A stretch of 64,000 bases of DNA from positions 25,251,001-25,315,000 of the forward strand of contig JAYKKI010000005.1 in the NCBI GenBank assembly GCA_039881145.1, given 5' to 3'. Each line of letters starts with the position of its first letter. The first letter of the stretch is position 1. The translations under genes and the position numbers were made by a program. The notes under the pieces were generated by a model that saw nothing but the letters and a program-made list of their open reading frames with translations, had not been told where the DNA came from and ran no database searches. This document shows positions 1-9,969 of the stretch, piece after piece. This stretch comes from Druceiella hillmani. Taxonomy: Eukaryota > Arthropoda > Insecta > Lepidoptera > Hepialidae.

Positions 1-350
1 AAGAAAAAAATACAACAATTACATCACAAAGAACTCAAAATATATATTATAAATACACAAAGTACACTAATATTTCACATTACTATATAGAAATACACTA
101 ATATTTTATAGAAAAATTACACTATAGTGTTACAATCAAATCATAATGAACTTAATACACAAAATACATATTTATATTTAAAAAAACCACAAATACTTTA
201 TTATTTCACAGAAAACAATTAATCACAGTGCACATGAACATGAATCACATCACAATGAACTTAAAACGTGAAATCACTAATATATTTAATAAAAATACAC
301 TACATACATCATAACAATTACAGATTATCACACTTATATCACAGAAATAA
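1..350. other. AT-rich non-coding DNA
   Basis: Low-complexity A+T-rich sequence with short recurring words such as 'acactaatattt' and 'cacaatgaactta'. No coding potential or clear repeat boundary is visible. It directly follows, in the minus-strand sense, the 3' end of the transposase fragment at 351-774, so it may include decayed transposon sequence. Confidence 0.5.
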
Positions 351-774
351 TTATGCGCTTTTTCTATTGCGTTTCTGGTATGTGAATTTCAATTTCTTTA
401 AAATATTGTAGAACGTCGTCCTTTTGAAATTAGGTAAGGCTTCATCGTTGTTCACCTCCATAAGAACCTAGTCGATCGTAGGTAGTTGGACTTTACGTCT
501 AATCGCGCTCAGCTCTAGATCATCCAATTTTTCAAATTTTGTCAATCTTGGCGGGTGCGGCAAAGGCGAGCCGATGCGTCCTTCTTCTATATTCCCGAAC
601 TTTATTGTACACTGTGGTTAGACCAACACCGGTAATTTCAGCCATTTGCTTTGCTACGTATTTTTTGTAAATGTGTTTTTCCTTGAGCGTAATCTTTTCT
701 ACGTATTTATATACGTTTATTAAAGTGTTTTTTTCTTTCGAGCTTAAAACATTCTTCTTAGAGCGTTTCTTCAT
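351..774 (-). pseudogene. IS630/Tc1/mariner-type transposase, N-terminal fragment
   Basis: The sequence encodes the DNA-binding N-terminus of a transposase from the IS630/Tc1/mariner superfamily, in two frames. The first frame (774 down to about 532) starts MKKRSKKNVLSSKEKNTLIN and carries a helix-turn-helix core, AEITGVGLTTVYNKVREY. A +1 shift near 532-540 moves the reading into a second frame that runs to 351 and contains LSAIRRKVQLPTID, one in-frame stop, then ALPNFKRTTFYNILKKLKF and KRNRKSA. I recall this second helix-turn-helix, ending in a KKRNRNSA-like motif just before the DDE domain, from insect transposon proteins of this type. No catalytic domain follows: the frame stops at 351-353. 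The ATG at 774 is a reasonable start. This is a truncated, frameshifted remnant. The family call rests on remembered motifs, and no TIRs were found. Confidence 0.6.
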
Positions 775-2158
775 GGGCGATGAAAAGTTAGAATACCGCC
801 GCTAGTACCTGGTACATACGCCATTTTATTTACACAATAAAAATACCCTTTAATAATAACACATATTATTATATAACAAACCGAACTTAACGCTATGAAA
901 CAAACAATAATATAATAAACTTAATGTAATACAAAGTAATGAAAACAATTTACAAAACGCCAAAAAATCAGCGAGCAATAATTGCAAACGTCGTTCAAAA
1001 TTCCAATGGGAAAATACGTTCGCTAGTGCGGCTGGAACACCGATGCTTCGCCGTCATGTTGTTCTCTTTGCTAGCGGTGCGCGCCAAAAGTTGGTATACA
1101 TGCGAATACACAGTGAACAAAAAAATATAATTGATCTCTTGAATCTATAAGCAATTTGACATACGAATTGTGATAATATAAATAATGAGTATTGCAAATA
1201 ATTATACTAGTTGTGCGCTCGGATTAATTCAAATTTATTTAGTTCTATGTACATTTCTATATGGCTTCTTCAATACCATTATGAAGTTTCGTGTTTGTGG
1301 AACAGATAAGACTGACGGATGATTATACGGATCCGCATTGGTTGTCCTCAAAGTAAAAATTAATTATTTAGTTTTACTAAACATACATATAATAAAAGTT
1401 AATGACATAATGTGCAGTAAATATTGTCATAACGTTTTGACTTGTAGTGTAATCCTATATATTACATTTTCTTTCGGCGGTACCGTTCCGACGTAGTTTT
1501 TATCGATAATAAACAAATTTGAACATAACATATATCTGTCTCGCTCGAACAGTGTATACAGATCGTATTGTGTCACTAGTGCATATGTATTCAAATTGCA
1601 CTTAATCAATTACAGCCATCCGCTAACAATTGGGCGAAAAAATAAAATCAATTATTTTTTTTTCACAAATTGTCCCACAAAATTCCTAAGCAAAAACCAG
1701 GTATTTTTATTTGATATGAAGCAGGTATCTTTATCTGATAAACTGAGGATTTTATGAAATTCCAACGAAAGTACGGTTTTAAAATAGTAGGGTAATTCAC
1801 ATGAAATGGTCAATTGAAAAATTTCACTGTTTTTACTCTAGATGTTGTAGCTAAATCTAGTGAGCGGCTGCTACTCGAACATGTACTTTGCCGCATACGT
1901 TGTGGTATTGAAAACAAATTAAAAAGCATTTTTATCTTCAAAATTTAAATTTACTTCAGATTTTTTAGTATATTGATATTTGATCTTGTAGTGTTAATAT
2001 TTTATAAAATTTATTAAGCTTTTACTATTTTTTCGTTGATTACAATAACCTATTGTTAACATAACCTCAAATCGAATAACAAATTCATAAATGGCGCTAA
2101 ATTTAGATTCCAGATTATACTTTCCAGATTATGCTTACATGATAATAATAAAAATGAC
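775..2158. other. Non-coding DNA, nothing recognised
   Basis: AT-rich sequence with a somewhat GC-richer patch at about 960-1100, which could be untranslated sequence of the same decayed transposon. No conserved protein motif, RNA gene or repeat was recognised. The short open frames at 939-1130 and 1427-1609 have no family resemblance. Confidence 0.4.
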
Positions 2159-2590
2159 AGAGTTTTTGAAGAGATTTCAATGACACTTGAGGATCCTACG
2201 TCTGAACGGGTTCAAAAAGAACTTCCGCCAACAGTGCCTTTAATTAACATAAAGATCTAATGAGGATGCTCACAAAAGGATACGCCTTCAAAGTACCTGA
2301 CTGATATGTACCCAGTTGTAGAACTGCTTAATAGCGTCCGGAAACATGTGCAAGCAAGTAGTAAATGTACTCGCATCCCAAGATTACATTAGAGAAAAAA
2401 AAGAGAAAGTAAAAATAAAAAGATTATGAAGAAAAATTTTAATATTGAAAAGCAAAAAATTAAATTATATTCAAGTTCTGAGGAAGAAACGATAGAATTA
2501 GCCGGTGAAAATTGCGGTCCCGAAAATAATATATATGATACGTGGAATACGGTGAAAATTACTACGAAACTGAAAAAATAAAAGATTAGC
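2159..2590 (+). pseudogene. Possible pogo/Tigger-like transposase tail
   Basis: A stop-interrupted stretch with protein-like composition. It contains LEDPTSERVQKELPPTVPL, then a TDMYPVVELLNSVRK segment, then a lysine-rich run leading into KIKLYSSSEEETIEL and GENCGPEN. The order resembles the C-terminal tail of DDE_1 (pogo/jerky-like) transposases of insects: a proline-rich stretch, an 'ILTDTP'-like motif, a lysine-rich coiled segment and an acidic serine tract such as SSSEEE. No catalytic domain was seen, and several stops and frame changes are present. A degraded unrelated lysine-rich ORF is the alternative, so the family is tentative. Confidence 0.3.
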
Positions 2591-2599
2591 TGCTATGAA

Positions 2600-3849
2600 T
2601 TGTTTGTAAATTATGGCCGCATATAAATTGCACTCCATTCAACAATTATCGTAATTCTTGTGGCAAAAAAATGAAGAAACAAAAAACGGAAAAGAAAAAC
2701 TTGTACGAGAAAAAAGCAAAAAGTAACGGAAAAGGCAAAGGGAGAGGAAAAATGAGTCGGAAATTAAATGGCCATCTTATCCTCAAATGGGTGGCCAATT
2801 TCTAACAGATTTTAACATTAAAGCTTTTAAAAAAAACATTATCCTAAATTGCATATATAATTTGTAGACTACATTAAAAAATGGTTTAGTACCAACATTT
2901 ATTTGAAAAGAAAATAACTGTCACAATGTTTGTTTAATTATCTATATGCCAAATATACCATAACTATATCTGCGTATAAGGTAATCAAATCTAGAAATAT
3001 AGCAGCGTAAGCTGACATATTGTAGCTATCTCACTCTAACGCCTTATAAAATTAGTGAATAGCATATATGGTCTAGATTTTTTTAGCGTCGAGATTTTGA
3101 TTATTTTCACAAATTGTTTGAAACACCTGACTATTTCACAAAAAAAGTGAAGGGTTGCCAATTTTTCCGTGTAAAATTTTAGAATTCGTATCAATAAAAT
3201 AATGTTATAATACTTGTATTATAACATTATTTATATATATTTTAATAATACTCCGGGAATAATGCAATGAATTTTATAAATAGTTGTCAGCTGATCGAAT
3301 ATTATATTTGTGCCAATCATATTTTAACTGTCATATTCGATTGTTTACAAACATTCTACTTTAGCAACCTATTATTATATTTAAGATAAACCATTTTTCT
3401 TTCGATTAAAATATCATATGGTTTATATTATCTACACATCATTTTAAATAATTCATTTTTTAACTAAATAAACTTGTAGTTCAAACCGCTTAAATTGAAA
3501 ATGTAATAAATATTTGATAGAACCGCCAGAGTCCTGCTAGTAGGGTGCGTCCTACCGATAGGACGCAAGTGTTCTGGTTATTTGAGGATTCTCAATAAAT
3601 AGGTCGTACATATCATTCTCTCTTAGCGAGTTCTATGATTAGTTGGGCCGACATGGCTGCATGTATAAAACGTGGGGTCCGCGTTCGTGCCAAAGCTATC
3701 TATTTTGATGAACAATTTTCACAACGAATTTTCACAGAGTATGTATTACTGTGGTCGCTATAGCAACAAATAATGAAACAAAATGAAATTAAAATTTAAA
3801 GAGCGTCCCCACACAATAGGTTGTTTTTTCGGCGTTTTCTTCTAAACTG
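2600..3849. other. Non-coding DNA with small palindromes
   Basis: AT-rich DNA without recognised genes. It contains the perfect palindrome at 3197-3232 and a short GC-rich palindrome at 3546-3567 (9-bp arms 'tgcgtccta'/'taggacgca', 4-nt loop). A GC-richer patch at 3640-3720 shows no motif I can name. Confidence 0.4.
3197..3232. repeat. Perfect 16-bp inverted repeat, 4-nt loop
   Basis: The left arm (3197-3212) and right arm (3217-3232) are exact reverse complements around the loop 'cttg', and the arms contain 'aatgttataata'. It could be a snapback remnant of a MITE or a chance AT palindrome. The low GC makes a Rho-independent or other terminator role irrelevant here. Confidence 0.7.
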
Positions 3850-3900
3850 GCATGGAACCCTTCGTGTGCACATCCGACTCGCACTTGGCTGTTTTTTTTA
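3850..3900 (+). repeat. Dispersed insect repeat tail
   Basis: The segment reads 'ggaacccttcgtgtgcac' and then 'ccgactcgcacttggctg', followed by a T-run. I recall an almost identical tail (cttcgtgcgcgagtccgactcgcacttggccgg, then T-run) as a very frequent interspersed repeat end in lepidopteran genomes. It lies about 400 bp upstream of the piggyBac pseudogene, with no evidence that the two belong together. Confidence 0.45.
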
Positions 3901-4309
3901 AATTTCATATGTGCGTACCTTTACGAAGTATTTATAATAAACTATTCTTATAATTGAACAGATAACAAACATCAAGCCTAATACAGTGGCAACTTACTCA
4001 GTTGCGCTAAGGGCTATATTCGTTATTTTGCGTGCTTTCATCTGTACATACAGATACAGTACTTAAGTAACGATCACTTATTGAGTTTTCATTATAATTA
4101 TTTTGCTTTTTCGAATTCGAGCGAAGAGGCAAATAATCCAGAATATCCGGCCAGGGCAACAAACTCTTCTAGGAATGTAGCCATTGTAAATGGTATTACC
4201 TAAACTTTTATTGAAGAAATAAGTGTCAACTAACGACCCCAATGCAATTTCAAAGCCACTTTACTAGAGCCATTGAGGGCCGTAAAAATTGTCAAGGACG
4301 TATTCTTTT

Positions 4310-5190
4310 TGGTATTTCCCCGAGAAACTTTATTACGTACTCGTAGTTCATTGCACAAACTCTACGTTTCCAGCAAAACAAAAATTGCTGAATGAAAAAG
4401 AGTTATTAATTTTATTGGCATATTACATGCTATGACCCTTCCGAAACTACCAGAACGACGATCCTACTGGAACACCACTTCTGATGAAATATTATTATTT
4501 TGGACAATGATTTGGAATAATTTGTCAGAACTTTGAGACAATTCTCTGTGCATGGAAAGATAAAAAATTCATAAATTTATTGCTACTTGCGAAACGACTT
4601 TGCCTGGCTAGCCATTACATAAAATGAGATGGGACGGTGATGAAAATCAATTTTTCAAACAAGTCAATATGCCTAAAGTCGTAGAGCAATATTTTGAAGA
4701 TGCTGCGACTATCGATATTCACAATCACATTAGGTAGGATGGATAGGCATTAGAGAAAACTTGGGGCACACGTAAATGGGAACACAGAATATACGCTACA
4801 ATTTTAGACACAGTAGAAATAAATGCATATTTGATTCATAACAATTTCTTTCATTCAAAACATGATCAAGTATCTTACGGGTGGTTTACTACCAACTTGG
4901 TATTGGCTCTGGTAGGTGAAGACGCTAATGACCAACCAAAAAATGAGCCGCCACCTCATGAGGCCGCCACCTCGCCACCGCTGCTAGTGGAGAACACTTT
5001 CTTGAAGCCTTGTCAAAATCGGATGAGAGAGTTCAACGTAAATGTATAGTGTGCTCTCGAATTCACAAGAAGCAACAGAAAGCAAGCTATTATTGTGGCA
5101 CATGTAGTCCACGGTGTGTTTTATGCTCTCGGCAGACAGGAAGAAATTGTTTCACCTATCATATCAAGCATGGAATCTCAGCGTTACTCT
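4310..5190 (+). pseudogene. piggyBac-type transposase pseudogene
   Basis: Remnant of a piggyBac-family (DDE_Tnp_1_7) transposase. An N-terminal core piece, in two frames, reads LNEKELLILLAYYML and then LPERRSYWNTTSDE (about 4388-4545). The centre of the protein, which would carry the first two catalytic aspartates, is deleted or unrecognisable. Homology resumes at about 4628 with VEQYFEDAATIDIHNHIR, matching the region of the third catalytic aspartate, followed by EKTWGTRKWEHRIYA and EINAYLIHNNF. Two in-frame stops interrupt this part. A frameshift near 5010-5045 separates it from the C-terminal cysteine-rich zinc-binding domain (CIVCSR..YYCGTCSP..VLCSRQ..CFTYH type spacing, about 5044-5175). 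The family normally runs to roughly 550-600 residues, so well over a third is missing. TTAA flanks and TIRs were not identified. Confidence 0.8.
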
Positions 5191-5403
5191 CCATTTTTTG
5201 TATTCTAAAAATAAACGTGATTCTCCTAACTTTCTTCTTTAATTTAGTTTTCATACCTATAACTATAATAGAAATGTTATCTATCCCTACCTAATTTCAT
5301 CACGCATGGAAATCTAGTACTGCCAGAAGGACAGTCTCTATTATTCATACAAATTCTGCAACAAAATGATCACTGCTGCCAGGATGCACTTCCGTCGGAG
5401 CGT

Positions 5404-5428
5404 CCTTCCGGAAGCTCCCTCCGGAAGG
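5404..5428. repeat. GC-rich palindrome, 9-bp arms
   Basis: The arms 'ccttccgga' (5404-5412) and 'tccggaagg' (5420-5428) are perfect reverse complements around a 7-nt loop, and each arm includes part of the self-complementary 'ttccggaa'. It lies about 200 bp downstream of the piggyBac pseudogene and could belong to its 3' subterminal region, though nothing ties them together. Confidence 0.55.
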
Positions 5429-5629
5429 AAAAATATCTGGACGTTCCATCGGTAATGAACAAACAAACCTGTTGAGTGCGAGCCAAATACACTACGAGGA
5501 TTCAATACATTACACGTATTCACGTACTATAACATTTGCGTAGACTAAAAACATCATTTAGAACTGGAGGGGAGGGGGAACATGTTTTTTGTATATATTT
5601 CAGTACATCTTTGAAGAGATTTCAACCAA

Positions 5630-5910
5630 ATAACTTTTCCAAATTCTTATAGTGGAAAATTAAAAAAATACAAATTTGGGGTCCTTATTTCTAGCTCTTT
5701 CAAATGATACCTCACATCCCACAAGGAATAATTTTTCTTCTAGTATTTAATTTAACCCCTCTAAAATTTCCTAATACGATTTATACGAGTTAATATGGTT
5801 ATTTATTATCCCAAATTTCAAATTTCTATATTAAGCGGTTTCTGAGAAAAACTGCCGTGAGAAACAAACGACTGAGCGGTCTTATAAAGGTTCTGTTTTT
5901 CCTTTTGATG
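5630..5910 (+). repeat. Dispersed lepidopteran-type repeat, copy 1
   Basis: Diverged copy of a non-coding interspersed repeat. It contains 'ggggtccttatttctagc', 'caaatgatacctcaca', 'ttaagcggtttctgag' and ends 'aaaggttctgtttttcct'. I recall the same order of blocks, ending in ggttccgtttttccttttgaggtacgg, as a ubiquitous tail in moth and butterfly genomes. It is probably the 3' UTR of a retroelement or a SINE-like unit. It has no coding capacity. Confidence 0.55.
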
Positions 5911-5929
5911 TTTATAACCATAAAATTTA

Positions 5930-7615
5930 AATATAAACCTCCTTTCATCCGAGTTTTCCAAAATAAATAATGAAATTTTGGTTCGTAAAAATAATTTATG
6001 AAGACGTTTTTATAATAAGCGAAATTTCGTTATGAAAACAGCTCCTTTCACAAAATGTTCAATACAATGCTTTCTGATAAGCTCATTACCTGCCTTGCGT
6101 AAACATCGCGCGCTCTGAAGCTTAACGAAGTCGTTCAGATGCCTGAAGCTTTGACGAAAGCACAAATTTAATTTAGCCCCATCCGCCAATACCTACATTT
6201 CACCGTCTCCTCCAATTTTGTCAAGGAGAGAATTGTGTTGCTGGAACTCCTTCAAGGAAGTAAATTTAATTGGAATGGAATAATTTAAAACTTGCATATT
6301 TTGGAGTAACCTAGCTAGCGATAACACGTTAATTAAAAATTTACTTTTGGATCATAAACAATTTAAAAAAAGATGTTTTCTCCCAAAATAAAAGCAAAAA
6401 GTCAGGCAAGTGTTTATAGAACTCATTTTGAAAGTCTATACTTACTTTGCATTAATAAAATGAAATTCCATTAAATCGCGATAAAAATTTAAGGAAGAAC
6501 AAATATGATTTAGGGTCAAGTAAGGTCAGTTTGAAAGTACTTACGACTTATGAATGAAATTATGTATGAGTGATACATATATTTCTTTTCTAATCAATGA
6601 CTCTTGCATGAGGCACATTATTGCTATACCTATATAGATAAGTGTTCATTTCCTTTGATGGGCTTGAAAGATAAATGATACGAATAATTGTAGAATTTTA
6701 ATTTTTGCTTGGTTTCAAAAGGGTTTTTTTTGTCGTTGTGTACTTGTTACCTACTATGTAAAAAGTATTATTGGCTGCATCTAGTAATTTTATAATATTT
6801 AATTTTTTCTCTAAATCATTACGTATTTACTATGATGGATTCTTTCCTTGAAGGTGTAAAGTTTTTATATTATTTGTGTTATCCAAATGCGATTTTATTA
6901 TTTCATTCTATTAATTCGAAAGATTTTAAAAGTGTTGGATACTTTGAAATCTTTCGACTTATTATTTTATATTTTATAATAATAATTATAAACAATTTGA
7001 ATTTATGAACCGGATGTCCTTTTTTAATTTCTCGTACTGAATCTTTAATAAGGAAAGGAAATTTTAATCTATTCAAGATTTAAAAACAGTTATGAAGATA
7101 GTAGCTGTATTTCACAAATATCACTAACATCTCCAAACTTAAAATATTTTTTTTTCAAATGTAACCACAAAATGTGATTGGGTTTTGAGAATAATATTAA
7201 ATACAACTTAAATAAGAAAAGAACGGACATTTACAACATCGTTTATATCATCGTTATTTATATCACGGAATTGTTTATAGTGTGAACACTTTTTGAATAT
7301 CGCTAAGAATAAAAATGATTGGAACGAATTTTTTTTACATCACATTTAATGGACTTAAAGGCGATTTGTGTTAATTAGTTTAAGAAAGCTAAAATTCTCC
7401 ACTGTCTGAAAATATTAGTTTAATTATATAGACGGTACCAAAAATATTCCATATTTCAAAAAATACACGACACATCTCAACCAATTTCTGTTGAAAGCTT
7501 ATTTTAACTTTTACTAAATCGTGTTTTCAGAATTTACTCACATTGTAAACTTATAGGGCGGAGAAGCACACTTTTTAGGATTTTAGAAGTGCATATCTCA
7601 TCAATTATTGACTTA
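5930..7615. other. Non-coding DNA, nothing recognised
   Basis: AT-rich sequence with a slightly GC-richer patch at about 6060-6250. No conserved motif, RNA gene or repeat boundary is visible on either strand. Confidence 0.4.
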
Positions 7616-7619
7616 AATA

Positions 7620-7923
7620 AAAAAGTTATTTTGGACTCTATAGCATTTATCAAGACCCATCTAACGATCCCCACTCGTCAATGTACACTAGATTTTTTTT
7701 TCATCCATCACTAACATGCATGGAATGCCACCCCTAATACTATTTATTTTTCATAATTCCATTACTTCAAAATATAACATTCATAAAAGACACCTAAAAT
7801 CTAAATTTCATCCATATAGTGCCATTAGACTCCGAGTAATATGGCTGTGACATAGGGACAGACAGAGAGAAGGGCAGGATGAAATTATAATGGTTCCGTT
7901 TTTGCCATTTGGCTACGGAACTT
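7620..7923 (+). repeat. Dispersed lepidopteran-type repeat, copy 2
   Basis: A second, differently ended member of the same class. The blocks in order are 'caagacccatctaacgat', 'atggaatgccacccct', 'ggctgtgacatagggaca', a run of 'gacagacagag', and the end 'ggttccgtttttgccatt'+'tggctacggaac'. The final block is nearly identical to the repeat end I recall from Lepidoptera, so this copy is the better preserved of the two. It is the strongest taxonomic clue in the window. Confidence 0.65.
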
Positions 7924-7934
7924 GATAAAACGTA

Positions 7935-8640
7935 TGGCAATATTGTAAATTTTTGTTTTTATATATTAGAAATAATTATTTCGTAATTTTCATAGATAAT
8001 TTTCTCCATTCTTATTCCAGTTAAATACGTTTTTATGTAAAAATTTTTCTTGCTAGTAAATATATTTTATTATCAATCTTATTTCTTACAGGAAATAAAA
8101 AAGCTACTTCTTAAATCATATTTAAACAAGTTGACCTGTAATTTAAGTTAATATAAAGCAATGCAAATACGTGGCTGATATGAAAGCGCTTACTTAAAAT
8201 CCATTTGAGAATGTCTCCTTTTTGACTAAAATACTAAATGATTTGTCTGAAATCTATTAAAATAAGCTAAAGTAAATAATTTTACTGTATTCTCCTATTA
8301 AATGTACGAGATATATTGTCCTTTTGTGCAGAGTAAATATATAGTTTGACTTGGTTCTTTGTGTGGAGTAAATAAGCTCAATTGCCAAGAACCAGCAATC
8401 TATTTAGCTGATTTCTGTTAAAAGAAAATCCTTTTTATACTCTTCTGAATTATTTACAAAAGATTTCACTCAAATAGCAAGTGAATTTTTGGGATTATTG
8501 AAAAACATATGTAAGCTAAATATATGGAAGTGAACTCTATAAGTATTTTAAAAAAGAACTTTTAAAATGAACGCAAGCTGAACTAAATGAAACAAAGAAT
8601 TAATTTTCAATATCGAATAATAACAATTATAATTTAGTCT
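7935..8640. other. Non-coding DNA, nothing recognised
   Basis: AT-rich sequence without coding potential, RNA gene or visible repeat. Confidence 0.4.
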
Positions 8641-8644
8641 ATTT

Positions 8645-9261
8645 AATATAAAGGGGTGGTAAGGGGGAAAATGGCTTTAAGATCCTACCGGCCCCAACAG
8701 TCATCCTCACCTGCTCGCGTTGCTTGTTGGTATTATTAGCTGATGGTAGTGGCTCAACCGCTGCGATGCCCCTGCCGGATAATCGATGAGGCTCTGCCGA
8801 CTGAGTGGTCTAACCACAAATGCATGAGCAGGCAAATGGTTGGAAGAGATCTCAGCAGCCTCAGATCTCAGCAGCTAATTTAGAGTTTATTTGGAGGTCA
8901 AAATAAACTCTAAATTAGCTGGTGAAGAAAGCAACAGGAAACTACTGTAACAATATCTCCACGTAAGTCTTTATTGAAATAAAAATAAATAAATGACGAT
9001 TTCCATGCAAACTGCCCACCAACCGGCGCCGGACAGGCGGTGGAAAATTGGTTACCAGCCATGCTGAAGTGAGCAACCAGGCTTCTCATGAAAATCCAGA
9101 TATTGAAATACAAGTCCTAAAGGTACGTAGAATGTGTGCCACTTGATCTGCCCAGGGTAGTTAAAGATTTTAGAGAGGGAGATACCAGATGTGGATAAAA
9201 TAATTGCGGACTTAATGAAACCTATTGGAAAAATAATCGACACTTCTTCACTGGCTGATTG
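8645..9261. other. GC-richer block, likely retroelement-derived
   Basis: A compositional island relative to its surroundings, with blocks at about 8685-8870 and 9000-9070. It holds a 12-bp direct repeat 'agatctcagcag' (8847 and 8863) and a perfect hairpin at 8872-8921. It lies immediately 5' of the LINE reverse transcriptase fragment and may be part of the same insertion. On the plus strand I found no reverse transcriptase motif here, and the two overlapping minus-strand frames (8910-9113 and 9052-9267) have no family resemblance. Confidence 0.35.
8872..8921. repeat. Perfect 21-bp inverted repeat, 8-nt loop
   Basis: The left arm (8872-8892, begins 'cagctaatttagag') and right arm (8901-8921) are exact reverse complements around the loop 8893-8900. 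An old insertion would have accumulated mismatches, so this is either recent or maintained. It could be an RNA hairpin or a palindromic insertion footprint. Confidence 0.75.
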
Positions 9262-9965
9262 TAGCAAAAAAAAATTATGATTATTAATCGTGCCAACAAT
9301 AACTCACCAGAAATCACCCAAATAACGAACTGTTGAGTAGTTCAGACATACGTATACCTTGGAGCGTTGATCTCTAACAACAGCGGATGCGTGGATCAGA
9401 TGAAAAGACGTATGGCAATGACAAGATGCGCTATGGACAAACTGAAAAAAAATATGGTGGGACTGAAACATCAGCAAGACCATTAAGACCCGGCTCGATC
9501 GAACTCAGGTGTTCCCCATATTTATCTATGCTGCAGAGACGTGGCCGCTACGAATACTTGAGAAGAGCAAAATATACGCTATGGAAATGTAGTGCTGGAG
9601 GAAAATCGTGAACTGAGTTTCGCACAAATGTCTCTATACTTCAAAAACGTCTATCACATTGTTCAGAATCGGATTGTAAATTTTTTTGATCACGTCATGC
9701 ATGGAGTAGCTACATAAAGCGCATTATTATGTAGGGAGGATTAGAAGGCACTAGACTACGTGAGAGGTCGTCGATGCGGTGGACAGGCCAGATCAAGTCT
9801 GCTGTAGGTGATCTCCTGTACGAGTGCGATAGGATGACGACAAATGGGAGAGATGGAAAGGCATCGTGACAAGAGTAACAACGGCCACCTGTAACAATTC
9901 TACGTGCGGACTACGACCACTCTGTCAAGAGCGAAACGACGGAGAAGAGAGCCACTTCTTACCGT
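9262..9965 (+). pseudogene. Non-LTR retrotransposon (LINE) reverse transcriptase C-terminus
   Basis: Degraded 3' end of a LINE pol ORF. Motifs in order, with frameshifts between them, are QTYVYLGALISNNSGCVDQ (about 9340-9400), KRRMAMTRCAMDKLKK (about 9400-9450), ISKTIKTRLDRTQVFPIF and IYAAETWPLR (about 9470-9560), then MRWTGQIKSAVGDLLYECDR (about 9775-9830) and KWERWKGIVTRVTTAT (about 9845-9890). These correspond to the thumb and C-terminal region after the YADD box of insect LINE reverse transcriptases (family type: YLGSLITNDG, KRRIA, FPIFLYGAETWTLRK, RWTDQIK). The endonuclease and catalytic RT palm are absent, as expected of a 5'-truncated insertion. The exact clade cannot be assigned by eye. 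Confidence 0.75.
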
Positions 9966-9969
9966 CAGC

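Noticed and set aside
8910..9267. Two overlapping minus-strand open frames
   Set aside because: They lie in the GC-richer LINE-adjacent block, have no family resemblance and are probably antisense to retroelement sequence.
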